Under the pieces are notes generated by a model. The model did not search any database, was not told the origin of the DNA, and worked only from the letters and a program-made list of their open reading frames with translations. A stretch of DNA of 14,098 nt, from NCBI GenBank assembly GCA_028691095.1, contig JAQUZZ010000008.1:1-14098 (forward strand), written 5' to 3'. Below, one piece after another: positions 1 to 6,016 of the stretch. Both the position numbers and the translations under genes were made by a program. Position 1 is the first letter of the stretch. The number at the start of each line of letters is the position of its first letter. This DNA is from Alistipes sp. (GTDB lineage Bacteria; Bacteroidota; Bacteroidia; Bacteroidales; Rikenellaceae).

Positions 1-576
1 GCATCGCAGGGTGTCCCCTTCGGGTACGGCGTTGGCCGGTACGGTGATCTGGTAGTGTAGCGTGGTGGTGACCGGAAGGACGCATTTTCCGCAAGAGTCG
101 GAGCGCGACAGAATCGCTTGGATCAACGCGGCTTGGTAATACGGACGATAGAGGGTATCGCTTCGCAGGGGCTGCAAGGCAGGCTCCAGACGAATGAGGT
201 TGTTCAGCGCATTTTTGAAGTAGTACTTTTGACCCTCAAAGCGACGCATCTCCAAGGCGCCTTGCTCCTCCCATTGCGCCATTTGTGCGAGAGATACCGT
301 GTCGGAGATGCGATGACGGAGCTGCTCCAGCATTTCGGTCTCGTTGTATCGGAATTCGAGACGCCATCGGCGCATGATCTCGCGCAACGAGTCGACAGTG
401 CGCTGGTGAGAGGGCGCGTCGCGTTCGATTTGGGCGAGCAACGAATCGGTTTGGGAGAATTGCCCCTCCTCCATCCACTGCGTGCATTGACGAAGTTTGG
501 AGTCCAAGGAGGGCTGACAAGCTGTGATGCCGCAGCATACAACGAGCAACAGGACAGAGCGTGTAAGTCGAAACAT
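1..576 (-). CDS. Lipoprotein, N-terminal part of a transglutaminase-like family protein (cut by window edge)
   Basis: An open frame reads from an ATG at 576 to the left edge without a stop, giving 192 residues. It begins MFRLTRSVLLLVVCCGITAC, a lipoprotein signal peptide whose lipobox ends at Cys20, so the protein is probably anchored to a membrane and faces the periplasm or the surface. The rest is helical and charged (stretches such as WRLEFRYNETEML and QKYYFKNALNNLIRLE), then a start of beta-rich sequence ending VPEGDTLRC. From memory this layout matches the N-terminal region of Bacteroidales lipoproteins with a C-terminal transglutaminase-like (cysteine protease fold) domain; the catalytic domain would lie outside the window, so the family call is inference. 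It follows panE by 99 bp on the same strand and I see no separate promoter box, so co-transcription is possible. Confidence 0.72.
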   Translation of the reverse strand, partial: MFRLTRSVLLLVVCCGITACQPSLDSKLRQCTQWMEEGQFSQTDSLLAQIERDAPSHQRTVDSLREIMRRWRLEFRYNETEMLEQLRHRISDTVSLAQMAQWEEQGALEMRRFEGQKYYFKNALNNLIRLEPALQPLRSDTLYRPYYQAALIQAILSRSDSCGKCVLPVTTTLHYQITVPANAVPEGDTLRC

Positions 577-659
577 AAACAAATTCGGGTTAGGGTTCCA
601 GCGGCTTGGAGAGGCTGGATCAGTAGATCGTGCAGGGCGTCGTGTCAACGATTGTGTAA

Positions 660-673
660 GAGGAGCGTTCCTC
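660..673 (-). other. Small hairpin just after panE
   Basis: GAGGA and TCCTC form a 5-bp stem around a GCGT loop, directly downstream of the panE stop codon. No real T tract follows, so it is at best a weak terminator or an RNA 3'-end stabiliser. Read-through into the lipoprotein gene is plausible. Confidence 0.3.
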
Positions 674-675
674 GG

Positions 676-1626
676 TTAGGCTTCTTGGGGTGTGGTGCAT
701 CGTGTTTTCAGGGCGGTGTACATCCGGTCGTAGGTTGGGGTGGCAATACCCAGCCGCACGCCCTCTCGTACGATGTATCCGGTGAGAGACTCCACCTCGG
801 TGGTGCGATGGGCGCGGAAGTCGCGCTGCATGGAGGTGGTGGTGTCGGCCGGAATGCGCTCCATTTGGGTGAGGATCTGCTGTGTTACATCTTCGGAGAG
901 GGTGATGTGGCGTGCTTGTGCGATGGAGAGAAACTCCTCGATCAACTGCAAGAACTCGGCGCGCAACGAAGGAGTTCCCAGAATTTCACCATAGGTGAGA
1001 TCGGTGTACGACGTGGCGGTGGCAACGCTGGAGATGAAGGCGAACTTATCCCACACGCGCCGCGTAATCGCTTCATCCTTTCGGGCTCGAATCGAGGCCT
1101 TCGTGAAGAGTTGCTCCAGTGCCTCAAGTCGCGGATCTTGCGCATTGCTCTCCGACCCGAAGAGATAGCGATAGCCGTTGGTGCGTTCGGCAATATGCCC
1201 TGGAGAGACGATGTATGCGACGATATAGACGCATCCGCTCCATACGGTTTGATGGGGATAGCAAGCTTTGATCCGCTCGGCACTGTCCACGCCATTCAAG
1301 AAAGGAAGCAATAGGGTGTGGGCGTCGATGGCTGGTTGCATCTGTTGCACGGCACGTTCGATGTCGTAGGATTTGGTGCAGAGCAGAATGTAATCCATAA
1401 TTCCGATTTGGGAGGCATCATCGGTGGCTAAGGTGGGGTGTGCCACGATACGCTCCTGCTGGGTGTCGATCCGTAGTCCCTCTTTGCGAATCTGCTGAAG
1501 GGCTTCACCGCGTGAGATAAAGTAGATCTCGACGAGAGGATCCGCAGCGTAATAGGCGGCTAATTTTCCGCCGATAAAGCCCCCGACCCCTCCTGTGCCG
1601 ACGATGGCGATTTTGACCGGTTTCAT
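676..1626 (-). CDS. panE: 2-dehydropantoate 2-reductase (ketopantoate reductase) family
   Basis: 316 residues, the usual family length. This family reduces 2-dehydropantoate to pantoate with NADPH in the cytosol, a step toward pantothenate and coenzyme A. The N-terminal Rossmann motif is IAIVGTGGVGG (residues 6-16). The mid-part FLNGVDSAERI holds the conserved Asn of the substrate site. The C-terminal helical domain carries WDK, with Lys194 as the likely catalytic Lys, and TTEVESLTG, with Glu277 as the likely conserved acid. The start is set at the ATG at 1626; a TTG at 1632 would add two residues but is less likely. The gene is divergent from fabD, and a TAnnTTTG box lies 44 bp upstream. Several paralogues of this fold act on other 2-oxo acids, so the exact substrate is not proven. 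Confidence 0.85.
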   Translation of the reverse strand: MKPVKIAIVGTGGVGGFIGGKLAAYYAADPLVEIYFISRGEALQQIRKEGLRIDTQQERIVAHPTLATDDASQIGIMDYILLCTKSYDIERAVQQMQPAIDAHTLLLPFLNGVDSAERIKACYPHQTVWSGCVYIVAYIVSPGHIAERTNGYRYLFGSESNAQDPRLEALEQLFTKASIRARKDEAITRRVWDKFAFISSVATATSYTDLTYGEILGTPSLRAEFLQLIEEFLSIAQARHITLSEDVTQQILTQMERIPADTTTSMQRDFRAHRTTEVESLTGYIVREGVRLGIATPTYDRMYTALKTRCTTPQEA

Positions 1627-1645
1627 AAGCAACGGGATGAAATAT

Positions 1646-1670
1646 GACTGTATCCGATTTTGATACGGTC
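1646..1670. promoter_or_regulatory. Inverted repeat at the predicted panE transcription start
   Basis: GACTGTATC and GATACGGTC form a 9-bp inverted repeat with one mismatch around a 7-bp spacer (CGATTTT). It abuts the -7 box of the panE promoter on its downstream side, so it covers the predicted start site. It could be a repressor operator or a hairpin at the 5' end of the mRNA. No terminator-like T run follows it on the panE strand. Confidence 0.4.
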
Positions 1671-1677
1671 AAAGGTA
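1670..1677 (-). promoter_or_regulatory. -7 promoter box for panE
   Basis: On the minus strand this reads TACCTTTG, a perfect match to the Bacteroidetes sigma-ABfr -7 consensus TAnnTTTG. Transcription would start near 1663, leaving a leader of about 37 nt before the ATG at 1626. I could not find a clear TTTG -33 box at the right distance. Confidence 0.6.
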
Positions 1678-1817
1678 CAAAAAATGAGAGGAAATGTGAG
1701 CCTTGGCGCCGGAATATAGGAAAGAAGGGACAATCTGCATCGTAAGCGGAGGCAACCGCAGCGAAGGGGCTTCTCGGGAGGGCGAGGGCTCCCCAATCCG
1801 AAGTTGGTAAAAATGTG

Positions 1818-1825
1818 TATCTTTG
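1818..1825 (+). promoter_or_regulatory. -7 promoter box for fabD
   Basis: TATCTTTG, a perfect TAnnTTTG match, lies 31 bp before the fabD ATG. Transcription would start near 1832, with a short leader of about 25 nt. A TTGG further upstream is too close (10 bp) to serve as the -33 element. Confidence 0.6.
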
Positions 1826-1856
1826 TCCCCTGAACCAAACTAACACGATAGAAACT

Positions 1857-2741
1857 ATGCATGCTTATGTGTTTCCGGGCCAAGGAGCCCAATTCGTAGG
1901 AATGGGTAAGGATCTGTACGATCAAGTGCCCCTTGCCAAAACGTTGTTTGAAAAGGCCAATCAGATTCTTGGTTTTTCGATTACCGATATTATGTTTGCG
2001 GGAACCGACGAGCAACTGAAACAGACTCAGGTGACGCAGCCTGCCATCTTCCTCCATTCGGTGATTTTGGCCAAATCGTTAGGCGATGCGTTTCGTCCTG
2101 AGATGACGGCCGGTCACTCGCTCGGCGAGTTCAGTGCTCTGGTTGCTGCCGGTGCATTGAGTTTTGAGGAGGGTTTGACGTTGGTGTCCAAACGAGCCCA
2201 GGCAATGCAGAAGGCCTGCGAGCAGAACCCCTCGACCATGGCAGCCATCTTGGCACTACCCGATGAGACCGTGGAGCAGATTTGCGCTTCGATTCAGGGT
2301 GTGGTGGTTCCGGCCAATTACAACTGCCCGGGGCAGTTGGTGATCTCGGGAAGCAACGAGGCGATTGATGAGGCTTGTGCTCGTCTGAGCGAGGCGGGAG
2401 CCAAACGCGCTTTGAAGCTGAACGTAAGCGGAGCCTTTCACTCGCCCTTGATGGAGCCGGCACGTGTGGAACTGGAGAAGGCCATTCAGGCCGCAGCTTT
2501 TGCACGTCCGATCTGTCCGGTTTATCAGAACGTGGATGCGAAGCCTTACACCGATCCCGAGGCGATCAAAGCCAACCTGATTGCACAGCTCACCTCTCCG
2601 GTGCGTTGGACGCAGATCGTGCAGAATATGTTGGCCGATGGAGCCACCGAGTTCACCGAACTGGGCCCGGGTAGCGTACTGCAAGGGTTGATTAAGAAGG
2701 TCAATCGCGCTGCGGTGTGCGAATCGAAGCAGACGTTATAG
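1857..2741 (+). CDS. fabD: Malonyl-CoA:ACP transacylase
   Basis: 294 residues, close to the usual length of about 300. FabD moves the malonyl group from CoA to acyl carrier protein in the cytosol and so supplies type II fatty acid synthesis with its extender unit. The N-terminus has FPGQGAQ (residues 6-12). The nucleophile elbow is GHSLGE with Ser88. Arg113 in SKRAQAM fits the Arg that binds the malonyl carboxylate, and His195 in GAFHSPLM is the catalytic His. The C-terminal TELGPGSVLQGL motif is also present. The start is the ATG at 1857, directly before HAYVFPGQGAQ; an in-frame GTG at 1815 lies before the promoter box and is rejected. It stands alone, without other fab genes next to it, and has its own promoter box and a terminator about 145 bp downstream. 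Confidence 0.96.
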   Translation: MHAYVFPGQGAQFVGMGKDLYDQVPLAKTLFEKANQILGFSITDIMFAGTDEQLKQTQVTQPAIFLHSVILAKSLGDAFRPEMTAGHSLGEFSALVAAGALSFEEGLTLVSKRAQAMQKACEQNPSTMAAILALPDETVEQICASIQGVVVPANYNCPGQLVISGSNEAIDEACARLSEAGAKRALKLNVSGAFHSPLMEPARVELEKAIQAAAFARPICPVYQNVDAKPYTDPEAIKANLIAQLTSPVRWTQIVQNMLADGATEFTELGPGSVLQGLIKKVNRAAVCESKQTL

Positions 2742-2760
2742 TCGTCCGCTCTATGATTTA

Positions 2761-2863
2761 CCCTCCTAAGCACAACGTGGATTAGCCATCAATACCGCGG
2801 TACATGAGGTATATACCGCAACCCAAGGGCTCATCCTCATCCCTCTTTGGGCTTACTTATAAA
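2761..2863 (+). repeat. Intergenic repeat, copy 1
   Basis: The most diverged of three related intergenic sequences. It shares with copy 2 the start CCCTC(C)TAAGCACA, the central CATCAA (copy 2: CAATCAA), TATACCG after the same 19-nt gap, and CTCTTTGGG.TTACTTA at the end. It lies 20 bp after the fabD stop and before the fabD terminator, so it would form part of the fabD 3' UTR. It holds the palindromes TACCGCGGTA and GGTATATACC. Confidence 0.55.
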
Positions 2864-2884
2864 GGGTCTGAAATTGAGAACGAG

Positions 2885-2926
2885 AAACCTGCGAAGAGGC
2901 GTTCAAAGCCTCTTCGCAGGTTTTTT
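2885..2926 (+). terminator. Strong intrinsic terminator after fabD
   Basis: A perfect 16-bp stem (AAACCTGCGAAGAGGC with GCCTCTTCGCAGGTTT) around a 7-nt loop GTTCAAA, continued by further Ts. The A and T tracts on both arms would let it work in both directions. It ends the fabD unit, including repeat copy 1, and separates it from the ROK leader. Confidence 0.92.
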
Positions 2927-2977
2927 GTATAAAAGAGAGAGGAACAGGGGTTCCGACTCACGCTACATGTATGTCAA

Positions 2978-3199
2978 ACGGATGGTGTTTTAAGAAAAAA
3001 TTATCAATACCCTGTGGAGATTCCGTTTTTTTTTGTCTAATTTTGTCAACTTGAAAAATCGGAGTGCGCTCCGAGAGGAACAGAAGAAAAAAAATAGAGA
3101 ATCCATCCGTCGATTACCTATTTTTCGCAGAATTTGTTACACGGTTTCCGTGACCGATCACTCTTCCTGATTTGCTGACAGCGTGTGGTATACGGATGG
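2978..3199. promoter_or_regulatory. Three copies of octamer ACGGATGG before the ROK gene
   Basis: ACGGATGG occurs at 2978-2985 (+), 3103-3110 (-) and 3192-3199 (+). The first copy lies upstream of the -7 box; the other two lie in the predicted leader. Two readings are open: binding sites for the ROK protein itself (family members often control their own gene), or an 8-bp RNA helix pairing 3103-3110 with 3192-3199. Confidence 0.4.
3038..3045 (+). promoter_or_regulatory. -7 promoter box for the ROK gene
   Basis: TAATTTTG matches TAnnTTTG and sits just after a run of nine Ts. Transcription would begin near 3052, giving an unusually long leader of about 250 nt before the ATG at 3301. No clear -33 box is visible. 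A second, closer promoter without the consensus cannot be excluded. Confidence 0.5.
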
Positions 3200-3300
3200 T
3201 GGGGAGGAGACGATCCCGTTTTGTACCTCGACCCGAGGTCGAAGGCGTGTGAAAAGGCAAAAATAGAGTTTCTAAACGGAGTATAATCATCAACTTTACT
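3046..3300 (+). other. Long structured leader of the ROK gene
   Basis: No convincing gene lies here. The stretch holds several short hairpins: CGGAG-TGCG-CTCCG (3060-3073), CACGG-TTT-CCGTG (3140-3152), GTGA-CCGA-TCAC (3150-3161, overlapping the previous one), and ACCTCG-ACC-CGAGGT (about 3226-3240). An outer 8-bp helix may close 3103-3110 on 3192-3199. This crowding suggests RNA-level control, but I recognise no known riboswitch class. Confidence 0.4.
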
Positions 3301-4530
3301 ATGAGCTCATTACAAGAGTTTTTCAGCATGCCGGAAAATGGAGCGGCAAAAGGAATTGTGCAGAAGAACAATATCCTGAAACGAAATATTATTGCGCGGA
3401 TGGCCATCGAGGGCGAGAGTACCTTAGCCGATTTGGCCAAAGAGTTGCACGTGAGCATTCCGACCGTGACCAAATTGGTGGAAGAGCTTTTGGAGGAGGA
3501 TATCATTGCCGATCGCGGAAAGATCGAGACCAGTGGCGGTCGTCGTCCCAATATCTTCGGTTTGACCCACTCGGCGATCTATTTTGCAGGGGTTGAGGTG
3601 AGCCGCGATCAGATCTTTATGGTGATGACCGATCTGCATAATAACATCATCAAGCAGGAGCTCTCGCAGGATTTCAAATTGGACGACACGGAGGAGTGTT
3701 TTGAGGCCATCTGTTCGACGATTGAGACGTTCCTGAACCACAGCGGGATCGATCGCTCCAAGTTATTGGGCATCGGAGTCTGCATTGCCGGCCGAGTGAA
3801 CCCGAAAACCGGACGAAGCTATAAATACTTTACCACCCAGCAGGCTTCGCTTCGCGAACAGATGGAGGCTCGTTTTGGACACAAAGTGTTGGTCGAGAAC
3901 GATACGCGGGCACGGTGTTATGCCGAATACACGAAAGGGTGTTCGGGCGAGGAGCAGAATATTATCTACTTGAACCTCTCTCGCGGTGTGGCGATCGGCA
4001 TCATCATTGACGGACACCTCTACTACGGTAAATCGGGATTTGCCGGAGAGTTTGGGCATATCCCCTATTTTGACAATGAGATTATCTGTGATTGTGGAAA
4101 GAAGGGGTGCTTGGAGACCGAAGTTTCGGGGATTGCCATTGAGAACAAAATGATCCAACAGATCAAAAATGGACGCACCACGATCTTATTGGACAAATAT
4201 CAGAAACAGCAAAAAATCCATATCAACGACATCATCCAGGCTGCCAAGAACGACGACACCCTGTCGATCGAATTGATTGAAGAGGCGGGTGAAAAGGTGG
4301 GAAAGAGCATCGCGTTCCTAATCAATATCTTCAATCCCGAACAGGTGATTATCGGGGGAAACTTGGCGCATGCGGGCGACTATCTGATGTTGCCACTCAA
4401 GTCGGCGGTCAATAAATACTCCTTGCGCTTGGTCTATAACGATACGATCTTCCGCACGACGAATCTCGATGAGAACATCGGTTCCTTGGGGGCTGCCATG
4501 TTGATCCGCAATCAAATCATCTCCCTCTAA
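3301..4530 (+). CDS. ROK-family transcriptional repressor (NagC/Mlc/XylR type)
   Basis: 409 residues, typical for ROK regulators: an N-terminal winged helix-turn-helix followed by a sugar-kinase-like fold. The HTH spans about residues 39-64 (STLADLAKELHVSIPTVTKL), with the wing GGRRP at 79-83. In the ROK part, GEFGH (249-253) and CDCGKKGC (263-270) supply His253 and Cys263, Cys265 and Cys270 for the structural zinc, followed by LE. Asp201 in VENDT matches the catalytic Asp of ROK kinases. The N-terminal phosphate-binding motif (DxGGT in kinases) is instead GVEVSRD (97-103), which speaks for a repressor and not a kinase. The effector is probably a sugar or sugar phosphate, but no sugar gene is adjacent. 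It shares no terminator gap with the GNAT gene 105 bp downstream, so the two may be co-transcribed. Confidence 0.92.
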   Translation: MSSLQEFFSMPENGAAKGIVQKNNILKRNIIARMAIEGESTLADLAKELHVSIPTVTKLVEELLEEDIIADRGKIETSGGRRPNIFGLTHSAIYFAGVEVSRDQIFMVMTDLHNNIIKQELSQDFKLDDTEECFEAICSTIETFLNHSGIDRSKLLGIGVCIAGRVNPKTGRSYKYFTTQQASLREQMEARFGHKVLVENDTRARCYAEYTKGCSGEEQNIIYLNLSRGVAIGIIIDGHLYYGKSGFAGEFGHIPYFDNEIICDCGKKGCLETEVSGIAIENKMIQQIKNGRTTILLDKYQKQQKIHINDIIQAAKNDDTLSIELIEEAGEKVGKSIAFLINIFNPEQVIIGGNLAHAGDYLMLPLKSAVNKYSLRLVYNDTIFRTTNLDENIGSLGAAMLIRNQIISL

Positions 4531-4632
4531 GCACAGCGTGCTATTTATGGGCAATCAAAACGTCCATATATTAGGTCTATACCGTGAGACGGAAGGGTGC
4601 AATAACTCTTTGGGATTACTTAAAATTTACGA
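4523..4632 (+). repeat. Intergenic repeat, copy 2
   Basis: Begins over the stop codon of the ROK gene (CCCTCTAAGCACAGCGTGC) and ends just before the GNAT start, so it fills the whole gap. AGCAC-AGC-GTGCT can form a 5-bp hairpin and CCGT-GAG-ACGG a second one. From 4529 the first 30 nt match copy 3 with only two differences. The tail CTCTTTGGGATTACTTAAAA matches the tail of copy 1. Confidence 0.65.
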
Positions 4633-4635
4633 AAG

Positions 4636-5175
4636 ATGGCGAACCTGATGGAGAGCGAACTGATTCGGTTGCGTGCTTTGGAACCCGAAGATGTGGGAGT
4701 GCTCTATAAATGGGAGAATGATACGGAGATTTGGAAGGTGAGCAATACGATTGCCCCCTTCTCCAAGCACACCCTCCAGCGCTTCATCGAGGAGCAGCAA
4801 CGCGACATCTATGAGACCCGACAGTTGCGCTTGATTATCGAGTCGAAGCAGACGGGGCTTCCGGTCGGGGCGATTGACCTCTTCGATCTCGATCCGTATA
4901 ATTGTCGGGCGGGGGTGGGGATCCTGATCTATGATCAATGCGATCAAGGACAGGGCTATGCCTCTCATGCGGTGTCGATCTTGATCGGTTATTGTTTTAG
5001 GGTGCTGAATATCAATCAACTCTACTGTAATATTCCCTCACACAACATTCGGAGTCTCGCGCTATTTAAGAGTAAAGGATTTACGATCATCGGGCTGAAG
5101 AAGGAGTGGACGCGCACCACCTCCGATTGGCAGGATGAGTATATGCTTCAACTGCTAAACCCGAAAAAGGGGTGA
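4636..5175 (+). CDS. GNAT family N-acetyltransferase (RimJ/SpeG-like)
   Basis: 179 residues, a full GNAT domain. It transfers an acetyl group from acetyl-CoA to an amine. The N-terminal strand IRLRALEPEDVGVLYKWEND is typical of the RimJ/RimL/SpeG branch. The acetyl-CoA pyrophosphate loop is QGQGYA (104-109), and the C-terminal motif HNIRSLALFKSKGF (136-149) forms the last part of the CoA site. The substrate (ribosomal protein, polyamine or antibiotic) cannot be told from the sequence. The ATG at 4636 is used; an ATG at 4648 (MESELIRL) is an equally good start. No promoter box lies directly upstream, so it may be read from the ROK promoter. Its last 21 bp overlap the end of the convergent nuclease-like gene. 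Confidence 0.88.
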   Translation: MANLMESELIRLRALEPEDVGVLYKWENDTEIWKVSNTIAPFSKHTLQRFIEEQQRDIYETRQLRLIIESKQTGLPVGAIDLFDLDPYNCRAGVGILIYDQCDQGQGYASHAVSILIGYCFRVLNINQLYCNIPSHNIRSLALFKSKGFTIIGLKKEWTRTTSDWQDEYMLQLLNPKKG

Positions 5176-5622
5176 CAGATCGGGAATCTCCTGCATGGGC
5201 GTGTAGCATCCTGAGGTTCGGTCGTAACGACGGATCGCATGATGGATGCCGTTTGTGATCATTACAAAATCAGCCTGAAGAAGGCTATTATACCGGACCG
5301 CTTGAGCCCAGACCTCTCCGCTCAGGGGGATCTCCGGTGCTTTGCATTCGGCCAGAAAGGCGATCTGTCCATTGCGTTGGGTAATCACGACGTCGGCGCG
5401 TTGGGGTAAGGCGTTGATGCGCACCGGATACTCTTGGGAAATGAGGGTTGCGGGAGCTCCGCAATTGTGAATCAGATAACGAATCAGATGTTGACGCACC
5501 CACTCTTCGGGCGTCAAAACGAGCCACGTACGACGAATTTCATCCCAGATTCCCGTGGCATTGCCTTGGGCACGCAACTTGAATTGAAAAGAGGGAAAAT
5601 TTAGTTGAACAAGCGCTTCCAT
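5155..5622 (-). CDS. Stand-alone HsdR N-terminal-like PD-(D/E)xK nuclease-fold protein
   Basis: 155 residues resembling the N-terminal nuclease domain of type I restriction subunit HsdR (HSDR_N_2-like), with no helicase domain and no hsdM or hsdS nearby. The motif parts can be read in order: TPEEWVRQ (37-44), Asp77 in RADVVI, Glu92-Cys-Lys94 in FLAECKAPE, and Gln107 in WAQAVRYN, as expected for a PD-(D/E)xK active site with the HsdR-type Gln. All catalytic positions look intact. Small proteins of this kind are conserved across Bacteroidales as chromosomal genes, so it is probably a housekeeping protein of unknown role, perhaps in DNA metabolism, and not part of a restriction system. A -7 box 146 bp upstream would give a leader running through repeat copy 3. 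Confidence 0.85.
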   Translation of the reverse strand: MEALVQLNFPSFQFKLRAQGNATGIWDEIRRTWLVLTPEEWVRQHLIRYLIHNCGAPATLISQEYPVRINALPQRADVVITQRNGQIAFLAECKAPEIPLSGEVWAQAVRYNSLLQADFVMITNGIHHAIRRYDRTSGCYTPMQEIPDLSPLFRV

Positions 5623-5660
5623 TTTTGAATAAAAATTCCTACCTTAGACACGTTTTTCTG

Positions 5661-5720
5661 CCAAGCACAGCGTGCTATTTATTTGCAATCAACCTATCGG
5701 AATATACCGTGAGAAAAGGG
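5661..5720 (+). repeat. Intergenic repeat, copy 3
   Basis: AAGCACAGCGTGCTATTTAT at 5663-5682 is identical to copy 2, followed by GCAATCAA and TATACCGTGAGA with AAGGGT just after. The middle section is 9 nt shorter than in copies 1 and 2, and the CTCTTTGGG tail is not recognisable. It lies on the plus strand, antisense to the predicted leader of the nuclease-like gene. Confidence 0.62.
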
Positions 5721-5767
5721 TTCCATTCCGCTCATTTCAGGGATGGAGCATCTTTCTTGGATGCGTA

Positions 5768-5775
5768 CAAAGATA
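5768..5775 (-). promoter_or_regulatory. -7 promoter box for the nuclease-like gene
   Basis: The minus strand reads TATCTTTG, identical to the boxes before fabD and the GH2 gene. It predicts a start near 5761 and a leader of about 140 nt before the ATG at 5622. No -33 box is evident, and the distance makes the assignment tentative. Confidence 0.4.
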
Positions 5776-6016
5776 AAACAATCTTGGGATTTTCTTGTGA
5801 TGGTTTTGTGGTGCGAAGGATAGAGACGCAGAAGAGGTGAATCCCTGAATCACTGAGGGAAGATCAAAATGCTATGGGGATGGAGAGAGATCATCCCGCC
5901 AAGTCTTGCATGGATCCGCAATCTGGATCGCGGAGAAAGAGAGAAAGTGGAGCGTGGAAGTGCAAAAGACAAATTTTTTAATTTATTAACCTAATTTAAC
6001 CAGATAGATCGCAGCT

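Larger units (their letters stand above)
5623..6016. other. Divergent intergenic region between the nuclease-like gene and maeB
   Basis: No convincing gene. It holds repeat copy 3, a minus-strand -7 box at 5768-5775, and a hairpin TCCCT-GAATCACTG-AGGGA (5842-5860). TTCAGGGAT (5736-5744) could pair instead with ATCCCTGAA (5841-5849), excluding that hairpin. The last 50 bp before maeB are AT-rich, but no TAnnTTTG box for maeB is visible. Confidence 0.45.

Noticed and set aside
118..1314. Plus-strand open frame of about 400 codons
   Set aside because: It lies antisense to the lipoprotein and panE genes, both of which have clear family motifs, and its translation is Arg/Gly/Leu-rich with no domain; it crosses the gap between them, as a shadow frame can in GC-rich DNA.
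1804..1825. Full two-box promoter TTGG...TATCTTTG before fabD
   Set aside because: The spacing of 10 bp is far below the roughly 20 bp expected between -33 and -7 boxes, so only the -7 box is kept.
3114..3551. Minus-strand frame over the ROK leader and N-terminus
   Set aside because: It overlaps the HTH coding region in antisense, with low-complexity Ser/Lys-rich translation and no supporting promoter.
5155..5622. Restriction-modification or defence system
   Set aside because: Only one HsdR-N-like domain is present, with no methylase, specificity, helicase or other defence gene; the neighbourhood is core metabolism.
5625..5840. Small plus-strand frame (71 codons) upstream of maeB
   Set aside because: It would start at TTG, runs through repeat copy 3 and resembles nothing known; most likely chance.
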